From contig NZ_AOIU01000044.1 in the NCBI RefSeq assembly GCF_000337455.1, forward strand, positions 23,517 through 87,516: a stretch of 64,000 bases of DNA. The letters are read 5' to 3'. The DNA comes from Halosimplex carlsbadense 2-9-1 (lineage in GTDB: Archaea > Halobacteriota > Halobacteria > Halobacteriales > Haloarculaceae). The notes under the pieces are model-generated. The model saw nothing but the letters and a program-made list of their open reading frames with translations. It ran no database searches and had not been told where the DNA came from. Of the stretch, positions 16,621 to 25,417 are shown in pieces. Made by a program: the position numbers and the translations under genes. Numbering within the stretch: position 1 is the stretch's first letter; each line of letters begins with the position of its first letter.

Positions 16621-17100
16621 TTAGTTCCAGTACTCCTCAATTTCCTCGCGGTACTGCTCATTTAGCCGGTACTGGTTCTGATCGCCCATCCAGTCCCGCT
16701 CATCAACGCTGAACCCCTTTCCGTACTTCCGGGTGAATCCGGATCGGATACCGGAGATTGCTTGCGGTCCACCACAGTTCAAGTCGTAGTCATCCTCTAG
16801 CTGTCGGCGTATCTCCTCATTCGATAACCAGCCATCTGCTTCGAGCAGGATCTCCACGTAGGCCTTCTGCCGTTGAGTGATCCGGCTGAAGAACGAGTCT
16901 GGAAGCGTTTTGTATTCCTCTGTAGCTTCTTCAGAACCGTTCGAACTCTCAGAACCCTCTTCGAGTTCTTGTGAGGGGGTTCCAGAGACCTTAGAGTTCT
17001 CACTATCAAATATAATGCCCATAATTCGAGCTGCCTTTGCTTCAGATACTTCTCGGTCGACCGCTATTCCTTCGCCGTCGAGCTTCGCTGTCACCGTCAT
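16621..17100 (-). CDS. Hypothetical protein with C-terminal wHTH-like domain
   Basis: The product is 159 residues. The N-terminal ~65 are acidic and Ser/Glu-rich, probably disordered. The C-terminal ~95 form a compact domain: FFSRITQRQKAYVEILLEAD, GWLSNEEIRRQLEDDYDL, GPQAISGIRSGFTRKYGKGF, and a closing YRLNEQYREEIEEYW. The helix order suggests a winged-helix DNA-binding or effector domain. I do not recognise the family. It is AT-richer than the polymerase operon and marks the start of the accessory island. Confidence 0.6.
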   Translation of the reverse strand: MTVTAKLDGEGIAVDREVSEAKAARIMGIIFDSENSKVSGTPSQELEEGSESSNGSEEATEEYKTLPDSFFSRITQRQKAYVEILLEADGWLSNEEIRRQLEDDYDLNCGGPQAISGIRSGFTRKYGKGFSVDERDWMGDQNQYRLNEQYREEIEEYWN

Positions 17101-17235
17101 GGCGTATCTAGTTCTGAGAGCAGTATCTGCCTTAAGCCTTTTCTAGAGTTCTTTCGAATTCTACTGAGGTGCGAGAACGAGCTGAAACTGATTTAATGAC
17201 CACTATGACTTTATTGAGCGGAAGCCACTGCTCAC

Positions 17236-18264
17236 TCACTGCGTCGGCGACGTCGTTGCCGGGTCGACGAGCCCGTATTCCCGATCACGGCTTGTCCCCT
17301 CGGCGGTCAGCAGATTATACTGGGTCATCTTCGAGAGATAATTCCGAACGGTCCGCTTCGTCCGCGGGTCGTCGACGGCGTCCGTGTAGTGGTCGTGAAT
17401 CTCCCCGGGCCCGAGTGGCCCGTGCTCGCGGACGATATCGTAGACCTCTCGCTGGTGTGGGGTCAGCGAGTCGAGGTTGGTCTGTCGGATCGTGTCGCGG
17501 GCGTCGCTGGCGGCGTCGAGGAGCATCTCGTCGGTGATGCGGTCGGCGCCGCGCCGATCGGCCGCACTCGCGGCGGTCCGGAGGATGCCGATGGCGAGGC
17601 GGGCGTCGCCGGCCGCGGCGTCGGCGATCCGGCGGAGTTGATCGTCGGTGATCACCTCGGGGTCGAGGCCGCGGCGGACGCGGGCGGCGAGGATATCCTG
17701 GAGCTGGTCGACGTGGTACTTGTCCATCCGGACATGTTCGCTCGCGCGAAGGCGACTGACCAGCCGGTCGTCGACGCGGGCGATGAGGTCCTCCTCGCTA
17801 TTGGCGATGCAGAGCAGCCCGAACTGCGGGAGGCTATGCAGGTCGTAGAGCACGTCGGGATTCTCCAGCTGGTCGGCCTCGTCGAGGATGACGACTGTGC
17901 GGGGCCCGTCGTACTGCTGGAGCCGTTCGACGAGCTCGTCGTGGGGCGTCGACTGGCGGTGGATATCGATCGTCTTACCCAGTTCGTCGAGGATCTGGTA
18001 GAGCGTCCGGAAGCGGGTGTAGTTGCGCCAGCAGTTGACGTACACCGTCTCGATGTCCAGCACCTCCTCGCGCAGCCGCTCGGTGACGAACTTCGAGAGG
18101 CAGGTCTTGCCCGCGCCGCTCGGGCCAGTGACGAGGGCGGTATCGGCGGGCTCGCCCTCGGTGATCGGGTCGAGAACGCTGGAGAGGTGATTCACTTCGG
18201 CGTCGCGATGCTCGATCTCTCGCGGGACGAATCCGGCGCGCAACACGCGAGCATCGCGGATCAT
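17236..18264 (-). CDS. orc1/cdc6: Orc1/Cdc6 replication initiator
   Basis: The product is 342 residues. It is an AAA+ ATPase with Walker A GPSGAGKT (47-54), Walker B VVILDEAD (124-131) and sensor 1 LLCIANSEED (~150). A lid helix region (GDARLAIGILRTAA) follows, then a C-terminal winged helix from ~265 (LTPHQREVYDIVREHGPLGPGEIH) that contacts origin DNA. It is shorter than chromosomal Cdc6 but typical of plasmid-type haloarchaeal paralogues. The N-terminal REIEHRDAEVNHL matches the family box. An ORB-like inverted repeat lies directly upstream, so it probably initiates replication of this replicon, or did before integration. Confidence 0.9.
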   Translation of the reverse strand: MIRDARVLRAGFVPREIEHRDAEVNHLSSVLDPITEGEPADTALVTGPSGAGKTCLSKFVTERLREEVLDIETVYVNCWRNYTRFRTLYQILDELGKTIDIHRQSTPHDELVERLQQYDGPRTVVILDEADQLENPDVLYDLHSLPQFGLLCIANSEEDLIARVDDRLVSRLRASEHVRMDKYHVDQLQDILAARVRRGLDPEVITDDQLRRIADAAAGDARLAIGILRTAASAADRRGADRITDEMLLDAASDARDTIRQTNLDSLTPHQREVYDIVREHGPLGPGEIHDHYTDAVDDPRTKRTVRNYLSKMTQYNLLTAEGTSRDREYGLVDPATTSPTQ

Positions 18265-18310
18265 GTTGGTAGGTTCGTTCCGGCTTCGACTACAAAAACG
18301 TGTGCGGGCC

Positions 18311-18406
18311 GTTTCCGGAAAATCCTCATAGTCGGGTTGGATTGGCCTTGACCGGCTCCGTTGCGTGTGGTTTACCGAATAAATCTGGACTGAATTTTCC
18401 GGAAAC
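18311..18406. other. Predicted replication origin: inverted ORB-like repeats
   Basis: GTTTCCGGAAAAT at 18311-18323 and its exact reverse complement ATTTTCCGGAAAC at 18394-18406 flank 70 bp directly upstream of the orc1/cdc6 start (18264). G-rich stretches (GGGTTGG, ACGGGGTTGG) lie next to the repeats. Oppositely oriented ORBs with G-strings beside an initiator gene are the usual form of haloarchaeal origins. No unusually AT-rich unwinding element lies between the arms; TATATATC lies outside, just downstream at 18428-18435. Confidence 0.6.
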
Positions 18407-18484
18407 CAGTTCTGGACGGGGTTGGATATATATCAGAAGAAACTAGTTCTGGTAACTACTCCGCAACCCTCACCCGCGAGGCCC

Positions 18485-20134
18485 TCAGGAGAATACGAGT
18501 TTATATTCAAACATGCCAGCAATTCCTCCTGCTATTGCCACTATTCCAATGAGGAGGGTCACGAATCGGATGTCGGGGATAGCGGACAGATACCAGAGAA
18601 TCATAAATCCGATTCCAAATAGGATTAATGAAATAGCGGATGCATGCTTCCGCCAGCTATGTTCCTTAGATAGACGCGATTCTACGTCCGGATTCCAGTA
18701 GAAAAATAGCATCACTGCTAAGATAACTCCTATCGCGCCCCCATGGTCTGGGCGATATGTAAAATCCAACCACAATACACTCACAACGTAAGGGATAGCG
18801 TCAATTGCGTATATCCCTACCCAATTAACAATGAGTGCGACCGGTAGAACGTAAGATTCCGTATTAACGGGTTGTGAATTCTTTGCTTGGGTGATCTTTG
18901 AACAGTAATACAGTGACACAGCAAGAACCGGCCAAAGTATAGCAAATAACGCGGTTAGAGACTCTCCATGACCAAAATAATAGTCCAATCTCTGCATTGC
19001 TGAGTAGATGCTTGAAATAGTCATCACGAGAAGGAACGGCATCAATACACCTACGGGCCGAGTACGAGGGGGTCCAAGGTCCATCTCTGATAAGGTAGGC
19101 GTTTCTGAGTGTTTCTTCTCCCATTCTTTAATGAAATGTGGTATTCTACCCATCTCGCGCAACCAAAACCAACTACTAAACAGAAATGAACCGAAAAATG
19201 TGGTAACTAACCCTAGTTCTGTCCACATCTGCATTGGTTCACCTAGTGTGAATGTCTGAAGATAATTGATGAAGGTGCGAAGTCCGATCGTTAATATCGG
19301 AATATTTGATACCAACCCTAACAAGACTATCTGTGTCGTAGATAATCCCTTCGCAGAGCGATATATGTTGATTATGATCGAAAATATCCTTCCTTCAATA
19401 TCCAGACGGTCTTGTTTCGGAAACCAGCCTTTTATCTCAATCCTAGAATATTGTTCAACGACACTACCAAGACCCCAAATTATTGCAATAATTTCTGGAA
19501 TTGGAAACAATTGGCCTGCACCGACGATACCCACCGTGAGAACTGGGAACGGCAGTACGAGTGCTGTCCCGAAATAAAATGTACTAACATAATGTCCAGG
19601 TTCTGATCCCAAATTTACATCATTGGGCCTCATACGTTCAAACATTCGATTAATGATTGACTGTGAGTCTATATCTTCTTGGAATTGAAGCACAAATGAG
19701 TACAAATATATGACAGATATCGTTAGAAGCACTATCAGGGTTGCCTCTTGAGTCCAACTGGATAATGCCATATCCTCAGAAAGGTACATGGTAAATCTCT
19801 CCGCTGACAGAAGAACAAGGATCGTTAGAAGTACCCGATAATCCGTTCGTTCATAGGCCACAGACAGGCTCTCAGGAAATAATCGTGGGACTGTGGCGTA
19901 CACAATGTACCCAAAGAACAACAAACCAGAGATTGATGCAATAATCTGTAGTTTCGATTGGCTAATGGAAAGAATTGATATTATGGCTGTAGCGGTACTT
20001 GATTCCGCTACGATACGAAAGATGTCGCTGAAGGATGTGGAAGACGATCCAGACAATAATATGCAAATCGTCTCGAAAATGCCGAAGATTGCAATCAATA
20101 TTCGGTCTTGAACACTCTCTATTCGCTCCCACAT
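18485..20134 (-). CDS. Large integral membrane protein of unknown function
   Basis: The product is 549 residues with roughly 11-12 hydrophobic segments spread over the whole length, for example SGLLFFGYIVYATV, LIVLLTISVIYLYSFVL, FGTALVLPFPVLTVGIVG, LFAILWPVLAVSLYY and LILFGIGFMILWYLSAI. There is no signature of a known transporter family and no catalytic motif. Base composition is strongly AT-rich compared with the Orc and PolB genes, which suggests transfer from a different source. It stands alone, between the predicted origin and the ArdC gene. A membrane effector of a defence system is possible, but nothing proves it. Confidence 0.6.
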   Translation of the reverse strand: MWERIESVQDRILIAIFGIFETICILLSGSSSTSFSDIFRIVAESSTATAIISILSISQSKLQIIASISGLLFFGYIVYATVPRLFPESLSVAYERTDYRVLLTILVLLSAERFTMYLSEDMALSSWTQEATLIVLLTISVIYLYSFVLQFQEDIDSQSIINRMFERMRPNDVNLGSEPGHYVSTFYFGTALVLPFPVLTVGIVGAGQLFPIPEIIAIIWGLGSVVEQYSRIEIKGWFPKQDRLDIEGRIFSIIINIYRSAKGLSTTQIVLLGLVSNIPILTIGLRTFINYLQTFTLGEPMQMWTELGLVTTFFGSFLFSSWFWLREMGRIPHFIKEWEKKHSETPTLSEMDLGPPRTRPVGVLMPFLLVMTISSIYSAMQRLDYYFGHGESLTALFAILWPVLAVSLYYCSKITQAKNSQPVNTESYVLPVALIVNWVGIYAIDAIPYVVSVLWLDFTYRPDHGGAIGVILAVMLFFYWNPDVESRLSKEHSWRKHASAISLILFGIGFMILWYLSAIPDIRFVTLLIGIVAIAGGIAGMFEYKLVFS

Positions 20135-20660
20135 CGCCTGTTGTGTAGATGATCTAATTAGTTAGCCCTTGTTGCAGAGTAAGATCAAATGGATACCTCG
20201 ATCATAGAGATATCTCGTTTTTTCATCTTTTATTTCGATGAATTTTCAACTATAACCAGACCGTTTCAAGGGTTCAGTTAGTGTGTCAGTACACCTACGA
20301 CAGCAGTTGTGGAACTAACTCAGTTCAGTTATGTCGTCCCCAAATCAAATCATTGAACTTCATTGTTTGTTTGTCTTATCTACATCGGAACCAGAATTTG
20401 AGAATGGTGATATATGAGGGCTTCCAGAAGTCAAGGCTTCTTATAAACTCTGGCCCCCTGATATGGAATTGACTAGGAGTAGACAGTGTGACGTGAGATA
20501 GTCTTATGTAACAAAATGGCTCCATAGCTGGCAGGCTGTTACATAAGAATGACTTCCCGACCAACAGCCGAGGCCATTTGCAACCAGTATACTACGTTCG
20601 GGGGTCTGCGATGTCCCCTCAACCGGCTCGGATGGAACTCAAGTGTGCGCTCGTGTGGGT
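20135..20660. other. AT-rich intergenic region between divergent genes
   Basis: The 526 bp between the membrane protein (minus) and the ArdC leader (plus) are AT-rich, with T-runs near 20215-20237. No coding-like frame is seen. It presumably holds both divergent promoters. Confidence 0.4.
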
Positions 20661-20700
20661 TTGTGTGCGCCGCCCGAGGGGTGGGGCGCGTCCCCCCGAA
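20661..20700 (+). promoter_or_regulatory. Leader hairpin of the ArdC-like gene
   Basis: TTTGTGTGCGCCGCCCGAGG followed by GGTGGGGCGCG can pair GCGCC...GGCGC around a GAGG loop. It ends about 30 nt before the ATG at 20723. It is one of about ten related leader elements in this window. Confidence 0.55.
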
Positions 20701-20722
20701 GACGCCTCCGAATGGAGTCACT

Positions 20723-21649
20723 ATGATGGAGGTACCTGACTCGCCGGTCTCGTTCGACGAGGCCGACACGCGAAACGCCGAGATGCACAGTGCGATCGAC
20801 GAGTGGATCGACGAGCTGGTTGCGGCCGTCGACAACGCCCGAGCCAGCGAGGAGTTTCAGGAATGGCTGGATGTCCAGCAGCGCTTCCACGACTACTCGT
20901 ACCGGAATACGCTGCTCATCAAACGGCAGTGTCCCGAGGCGACGAAGGTCGCGGGGTATCGGACGTGGCAGGAGGAGTTCGACCGCCACGTAAAGGAAGG
21001 TGAGTCGGCCATCTGGATCTGGGCACCGATCATCACGACCCGGTGTCCCGAGTGTGAGAATGCGCCGAGCTACCACGAGGACAGTGACTGCGAGTACGAC
21101 GAGACGCCACCCGAGGAGTGGTCAAAGGGACTCGTCGGGTTCAAGCCCGCGCCGGTGTTCGACGTGTCGCAGACTGAGGGTGAGCCGTTGCCCGAGCTGG
21201 AGACGAGGGCGAAGGGTGATGCTGGCGATCTCGTCGGCCAGTTGTTCGATATCGCAGACGAGGTCGGGATTTCAGTGCGCATCGTGCCTGACGAGGTATG
21301 GAGGCATGGAAACGCCGACGGCGTCTGTGCGTGGCCTGATGAACGGGACGGGCAGCCAGTCGTCAAGATCCGGGACCGCCCCGAGCGGGCTGCGGTCGTC
21401 GGGACACTCATCCACGAGTACGCACACGCGTATCTGCACTTTCGTGATCTCGACGAGACGGAACGGGCGAAACGTGAGATCGAGGCCGAGGCCGTTGCAT
21501 ACATCGTCGGCCGATACTGTGGGCTCGACATGAATGGGTCGGCGTTCTACCTTGCCGCGTGGGGCTCCGATGAAGCGGATACGGTGCGGAACCGACTCGA
21601 TCGGATCAGCCGGGCAGCGGCCGAGATGATCGAGGTTCTCGAGTCATGA
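20723..21649 (+). CDS. ArdC-like antirestriction protein with M78 metallopeptidase domain
   Basis: The product is 308 residues (ATG at 20723 or 20726). Residues ~30-105 match the ArdC N-terminal ssDNA-binding domain: EEFQEWLDVQQRFHDYSYRN, ATKVAGYRTWQEEF, ESAIWIWAPI. A small zinc-ribbon-like insert (CPECEN...DCEY) follows. The C-terminal domain is an ImmA/IrrE (M78) zinc peptidase: IHEYAHAYLHF with HEYAH at 231-235, and a downstream Glu in EIEAEAVAYIVGR. ArdC proteins protect incoming plasmid DNA from host restriction. The preceding leader hairpin may control early expression on entry (inference). Confidence 0.85.
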   Translation: MMEVPDSPVSFDEADTRNAEMHSAIDEWIDELVAAVDNARASEEFQEWLDVQQRFHDYSYRNTLLIKRQCPEATKVAGYRTWQEEFDRHVKEGESAIWIWAPIITTRCPECENAPSYHEDSDCEYDETPPEEWSKGLVGFKPAPVFDVSQTEGEPLPELETRAKGDAGDLVGQLFDIADEVGISVRIVPDEVWRHGNADGVCAWPDERDGQPVVKIRDRPERAAVVGTLIHEYAHAYLHFRDLDETERAKREIEAEAVAYIVGRYCGLDMNGSAFYLAAWGSDEADTVRNRLDRISRAAAEMIEVLES

Positions 21650-21892
21650 GTGGTATTGGTTTATTCCCCGGCTATCAGCCCCCACGGATACATCCGGTCT
21701 CCATCGAGTTTTCGTTGTAGACTCCACAGATGCCGTCAGTCTCTTAGACAATTTCCTACGTGCTGATCCCGCCTCTATCGGAGTGGGATATTCACCTCTG
21801 CGAGAACACTGAACTGAGATTTATTTAATTCGACAGTATCCTGCTGAATAACTCTATCCGGGATGTTTTTTGGCTGTCCTTAGGACGACGGT

Positions 21893-21923
21893 TGTTTTTC
21901 GGCGCCCGCAGTGGGCGGGGCGC
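21893..21923 (+). promoter_or_regulatory. Leader hairpin of the Mom-like gene
   Basis: TTGTTTTTCGGCGCCCGCAG followed by TGGGCGGGGCGC: the arms GCGCCC and GGGCG/GGGCGC pair around a short loop. It ends 24 nt before the ATG at 21947. The open frame runs through it from a GTG at 21911, but that start would translate the hairpin, so I reject it. The 240 bp before the element (21650-21892) hold no gene. Confidence 0.55.
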
Positions 21924-21946
21924 ATCCTAAACGTCCCAGAAAAAAG

Positions 21947-22456
21947 ATGACTGAAGAGCAGACCACACTATCGTCGGTATCGGATCTCAAATTAACGCGC
22001 GAACGAAGTCGAAATGAAGTGAATGCGTTCTTGGAATCCGATCCAGTGGATCACAAACTCGGTGGAGTTCCGGGATGGAAGGCTGCATTTGGAGCTCGAT
22101 TCAATTCCGAACTGATTGCAGTATGTGTCGTCGGTCGACCGGTCGCTAGAATGGTTGATGCTGAAAAAGAGATTTCAATCACAAGATTCGGGGTCCGTCC
22201 TGATCGACCTTCTAACACTGGGTCGTGGCTCATTGCTCGAGCTCGGATGTGGGCATATTTGGAAGGATTCGAACGGATTTCAGCTCATGCCGGTGTAGCA
22301 GGTAATGATGGGACGATATATGCAGCATCTGGGTTTGAACTTGTCCGTGAGGAAGAGGCTGACGGGTCTGGATGGGACTCTAGAGAAGGAAGAAATACAG
22401 TAGATGACTTTGTTCGTCGAAAATGGGTGTATGATCTCAGCGAATTAAACCTCTAG
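21947..22456 (+). CDS. GNAT-fold protein of the Mom/XF1762 type (putative DNA base modifier)
   Basis: The product is 169 residues. The core reads GVPGWKAAFGARFNSELIAV, VVGRPVARMVDAEKEISITR, FGVRPDRPSNTGSWLIARAR, then FERISAHAGVAGNDGTIYAA SGFELV, with a conserved tail GWDSREGRNT...DFVRRKW. This combination (GRPVAR, E-I-T-R, RP-N-S-LI-RAR, A-GFE) is how I recognise the GNAT branch that includes the phage Mu Mom protein, which carbamoylmethylates adenine in DNA and so blocks restriction. It sits next to an ArdC gene with the same kind of leader, which fits an anti-restriction role. The substrate is inferred. Confidence 0.6.
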   Translation: MTEEQTTLSSVSDLKLTRERSRNEVNAFLESDPVDHKLGGVPGWKAAFGARFNSELIAVCVVGRPVARMVDAEKEISITRFGVRPDRPSNTGSWLIARARMWAYLEGFERISAHAGVAGNDGTIYAASGFELVREEEADGSGWDSREGRNTVDDFVRRKWVYDLSELNL

Positions 22457-22577
22457 AATTGGTTTACTGGGTCCGAGAACCGATGCAAGCAAAGTTCACT
22501 CTTCAAGAGAGTAGAGGGAGGTGAAAGAACATCGCCGTGTAGAAAGCCCGTAGGCTTGGGGCCTGAAGAGCATCACA

Positions 22578-23063
22578 CTATTCGGAATCAGAGTTCAACA
22601 TTTCGTTGTCGAAATTTTCACGAATCTGGGTGAGTATCGACGGTCCCGTTCCATCCGGGTCATCTTCAAACTCGTCAATGTAGTTCACAATCGCGTCGGT
22701 CGGGTCTCCGGAAATATCACCGAATTCAGACTGTGCGATTGCGACTCCACCAGTCGCATATTGGCTGATAATCTTGGCCTGGAGTTCGGTCTTGACAAGG
22801 GCATCTGGGTCATTGGTATCTTGATACGCCAGACAACCGCCGATCACCTGGTAGAGATCATTTGAATAGAAACTCTCAATCCGAATGTTACCCTGCCCGA
22901 CGCCATCCTTGCTTCCCCGGAAGTTTTGCCGTTCCACGCTATCATTGGCGTAGCCCAGAACAGCCATGAACATAACCGCATCGTAGAGGTTCTCGAAGAT
23001 TTCGTATTCCTCAACCCATTCGTCATAAATATCTGTTTTTTTAAATGAAACGCTCATCGACAT
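22578..23063 (-). CDS. Small acidic protein, Dnd-system-associated-protein-4-like
   Basis: The product is 161 residues, last gene of the long minus-strand locus and 2 bp after the DndD-like stop. The N terminus (FKKTDIYDEWVEEYEIFENL, YDAVMFMAVLGYANDSVERQ) resembles the small proteins annotated as Dnd-system-associated protein 4, in which a helix with A-x-x-G-Y/F lies near the start. The rest is helical and acidic (YSNDLYQVIGGCLAYQ, ISQYATGGVAIAQSEF). It has no catalytic motif. It is probably a subunit or regulator of the DndD-like ATPase (inference from gene order). Confidence 0.5.
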   Translation of the reverse strand: MSMSVSFKKTDIYDEWVEEYEIFENLYDAVMFMAVLGYANDSVERQNFRGSKDGVGQGNIRIESFYSNDLYQVIGGCLAYQDTNDPDALVKTELQAKIISQYATGGVAIAQSEFGDISGDPTDAIVNYIDEFEDDPDGTGPSILTQIRENFDNEMLNSDSE

Positions 23064-23065
23064 TG

Positions 23066-25099
23066 TTATTCACCCGCCATTGCTGCCTGTTCCGACCGAA
23101 TGTGTGTCAGCGGCCGCCCGTTTTCATCACCCTCCTGTTGGTAGTCAAGCCAGTACTGTTGTTCAATACGGTCTGACATGCGCTCCGCGACAGGGCCCTC
23201 CCATTGTGAGTCGGTTGCTAAGACGATTACCTGTGAGCCAAGTTCCGGAATGACACGACTGACCTCTTCTCGGTGTTCGTTGTCAAGTGCGCCGAATGGT
23301 GAATCCATCACGAGCGGGTAGATTCCACCAGTGAAATAGTCATATTCGGAATCATTTTCGTACCGGTCTTGAGCAATTTTGACCAGACTCCCGATGAATG
23401 CGAGACTTGCAATCTGACGCTCGCCAGTTGAGATATCTGTTGTGACTCGGTTTCCATCCTGATCCTCTCGGTAGATCTCTAACGAGAAACTCTCATTTAT
23501 GCCAGCACTGTAGTTTTTCGACGCGATCTGATCGAAGGTTGTACGGACACGTTCATCCGACCAATTGCGGACTCTATCCTTCAGTTCGTCAAATGAGTCC
23601 TGGAGGTCGTGTTGGACGCGCTCCGCTGCGTACTGACGCCGCCGGGCGAGGCGTGCTTCTTCTTCCTTGTCCCGATGTTGTTGGATCTCTTCTTCAATTT
23701 CATCAAGCGATGTCTGCTTTTGCTCAATTTTTTCGGAGAGCTGCCCGATTTCTTTATTTAGGTTCTCCTTCTCAGCGAGTTTATCCGCGCGCTCACTTTC
23801 AAGCTCTTGAATCGACAGGCCATCGCCAGCTTCCGTCTCCATCTCCTGAAGTTCGCTCGAAATGTCGTCGTTCCGCTCCTCGAGATTGCTAATTTCATCT
23901 CGCTTTTCTTTGCGGTTCGCGATGCATTCAGCTGTTTCCGTCGAGAACTCCTCTTTCCGCTCGGAAAACTGCTCCAGTCCACCAACAAGTCGAAGGGCAG
24001 CTTGGTCGACCCCGTCGGTCGAGACATCCCCCTTCATCGATGCGACCTGTCCATACGGTTCCGTTCCGTGGTCCAGAGGCCGACCACAGATACACTCGTG
24101 AGCTTCGAGGAGCGTATTAAGATATTCATTGCTCAGTCGTGACGGAAGATCACCTTGCTCTCGGAGCCTATTAATATCCTCTGCTGTATCGGTAATCAGG
24201 GGCATTCCAACGGTGATGAAGCCGTTCCTGTTGATCTGAGCACGGAGGTCGTCCTCGATATCAGCAACTTCTTGCTCGAGATCGTCAATTGAATCCAGGT
24301 TTTTTTGGCGCTGCTGTTGGAGCGCTTTGGTATCCTCTAAGTTCTCCAATTGCTGGTTGCAATACTGAATTCGTTCCTGAACCTGTTTCTTTGCGCGCTG
24401 CTTGTCGGTTCGCTGTGTCTTCAACTCTTCAATTGATTGTTCGAACTCCTTCTTGTCCTCAATGAGCGTGGCGAGTTCATCGCTCCCGGTTTCCGCTGCT
24501 TCATCTTCGAATCGTCCAGCGACTGTCTCTAGATGCCTTGTTGCCCGTTCCAAGATAGTAAGCCCCATTATATTTTGAATCGCTTCCTGAACGTGCTCTC
24601 GGTTTTCAAATTGCGAAAGTTCGTCAATGTCCTCACCGTCAAAAAAGAAGAGGTCGCTAAGTCGTTCCGGGATCACTTTTTCTAATGTATTCTTTGGATT
24701 GCCGGGTTCTCGCGTCTCTCCATCGTTTCTGATCGCGACAGTCAGGTCATCATCAATGATCTCGCCGTCGTAATCTCCCTGAGTGCGCTTCCGAAAGGCA
24801 GCAGTCCGCTTTGCAGTGTATTCAGCCCCCTCATGACTGAATTCCAGTTCGACTGCGACCGTAACGCTCTCACCCACGTCAGCTGCAGCCATTGCTCCCT
24901 CTGTCGCGAGTCGATCTGGGCGATCCTTGAACTCAATGCGGTCATATAGAAGCCATTTGAACGCGTTGAGGATCGTCGTCTTTCCAGCACCGTTTTGACC
25001 GTGAATGACGGTCACGTTCTCGTCGTCACCACTGGCAAACTCAATAGTGCCTTCACGAAACTGCCTGAAATTGGTAAATGTTAACGAACGAAGTATCAT
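23066..25099 (-). CDS. dndD-like: DndD-like SMC-family ATPase
   Basis: The product is 677 residues. The SMC-type head is split: Walker A GQNGAGKTT (34-42) and the DndD-type box FFFDGEDID (151-159) lie at the N end. ABC signature STGERQIASLAF (~575) and Walker B VMDSPFGALD (597-606) lie at the C end. Between them are two long coiled-coil arms with a zinc-hook-like CICGRP (336-341) at the bend. DndD supports DNA phosphorothioation and may nick or remodel DNA. Here it overlaps a small upstream gene by 1 nt and lacks dndA/dndC/dndE neighbours in this window. It could therefore serve as an effector or sensor ATPase rather than in modification. Confidence 0.8.
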   Translation of the reverse strand: MILRSLTFTNFRQFREGTIEFASGDDENVTVIHGQNGAGKTTILNAFKWLLYDRIEFKDRPDRLATEGAMAAADVGESVTVAVELEFSHEGAEYTAKRTAAFRKRTQGDYDGEIIDDDLTVAIRNDGETREPGNPKNTLEKVIPERLSDLFFFDGEDIDELSQFENREHVQEAIQNIMGLTILERATRHLETVAGRFEDEAAETGSDELATLIEDKKEFEQSIEELKTQRTDKQRAKKQVQERIQYCNQQLENLEDTKALQQQRQKNLDSIDDLEQEVADIEDDLRAQINRNGFITVGMPLITDTAEDINRLREQGDLPSRLSNEYLNTLLEAHECICGRPLDHGTEPYGQVASMKGDVSTDGVDQAALRLVGGLEQFSERKEEFSTETAECIANRKEKRDEISNLEERNDDISSELQEMETEAGDGLSIQELESERADKLAEKENLNKEIGQLSEKIEQKQTSLDEIEEEIQQHRDKEEEARLARRRQYAAERVQHDLQDSFDELKDRVRNWSDERVRTTFDQIASKNYSAGINESFSLEIYREDQDGNRVTTDISTGERQIASLAFIGSLVKIAQDRYENDSEYDYFTGGIYPLVMDSPFGALDNEHREEVSRVIPELGSQVIVLATDSQWEGPVAERMSDRIEQQYWLDYQQEGDENGRPLTHIRSEQAAMAGE

Positions 25100-25257
25100 T
25101 ATGAGATTTCTTCACGGATGATTGCTTCGATATCATCGTTGATGTTTCGGGGTAGCTTGAGATTGAGTTTGTCCTGTTCAGCTTTCAAAACACGCGCCCG
25201 GATCCGGTTCCGTTTTCCATCAGATATCTGTAAATCCTTAGTCGCGTCGTCAGTCAT
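25099..25257 (-). CDS. 52-aa DNA-modification-system-associated small protein
   Basis: The product is 52 residues from the ATG at 25257; the open frame reaches 25335 but the extra residues are hydrophobic and atypical. The sequence is basic then acidic: QISDGKRNRIRARVLKAEQD, LPRNINDDIEAIIREEI. The closing pattern, I-x-DDI-x-x-IIxEE, resembles the small proteins found next to dnd genes. The stop codon overlaps the DndD-like start by 1 nt. It probably binds or stabilises the ATPase. Confidence 0.5.
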   Translation of the reverse strand: MTDDATKDLQISDGKRNRIRARVLKAEQDKLNLKLPRNINDDIEAIIREEIS

Positions 25258-25417
25258 CGTCTTGCACCAGACAATTTGACTATTTAAAGTTACCTCACGC
25301 ACTTCAAGCAGCAATAATCCTAATCTTGCGGTCACTGGAGTACTACCATGGCCCCTGGAACTACATCTATGCTGATGATTTGGATATTGTGCCCGAAAAC
25401 ACCTGATTTGATGAATG

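Noticed and set aside
17389..18351. 320-codon frame opposite orc1/cdc6
   Set aside because: Long but antisense to a gene with full AAA+ motifs.
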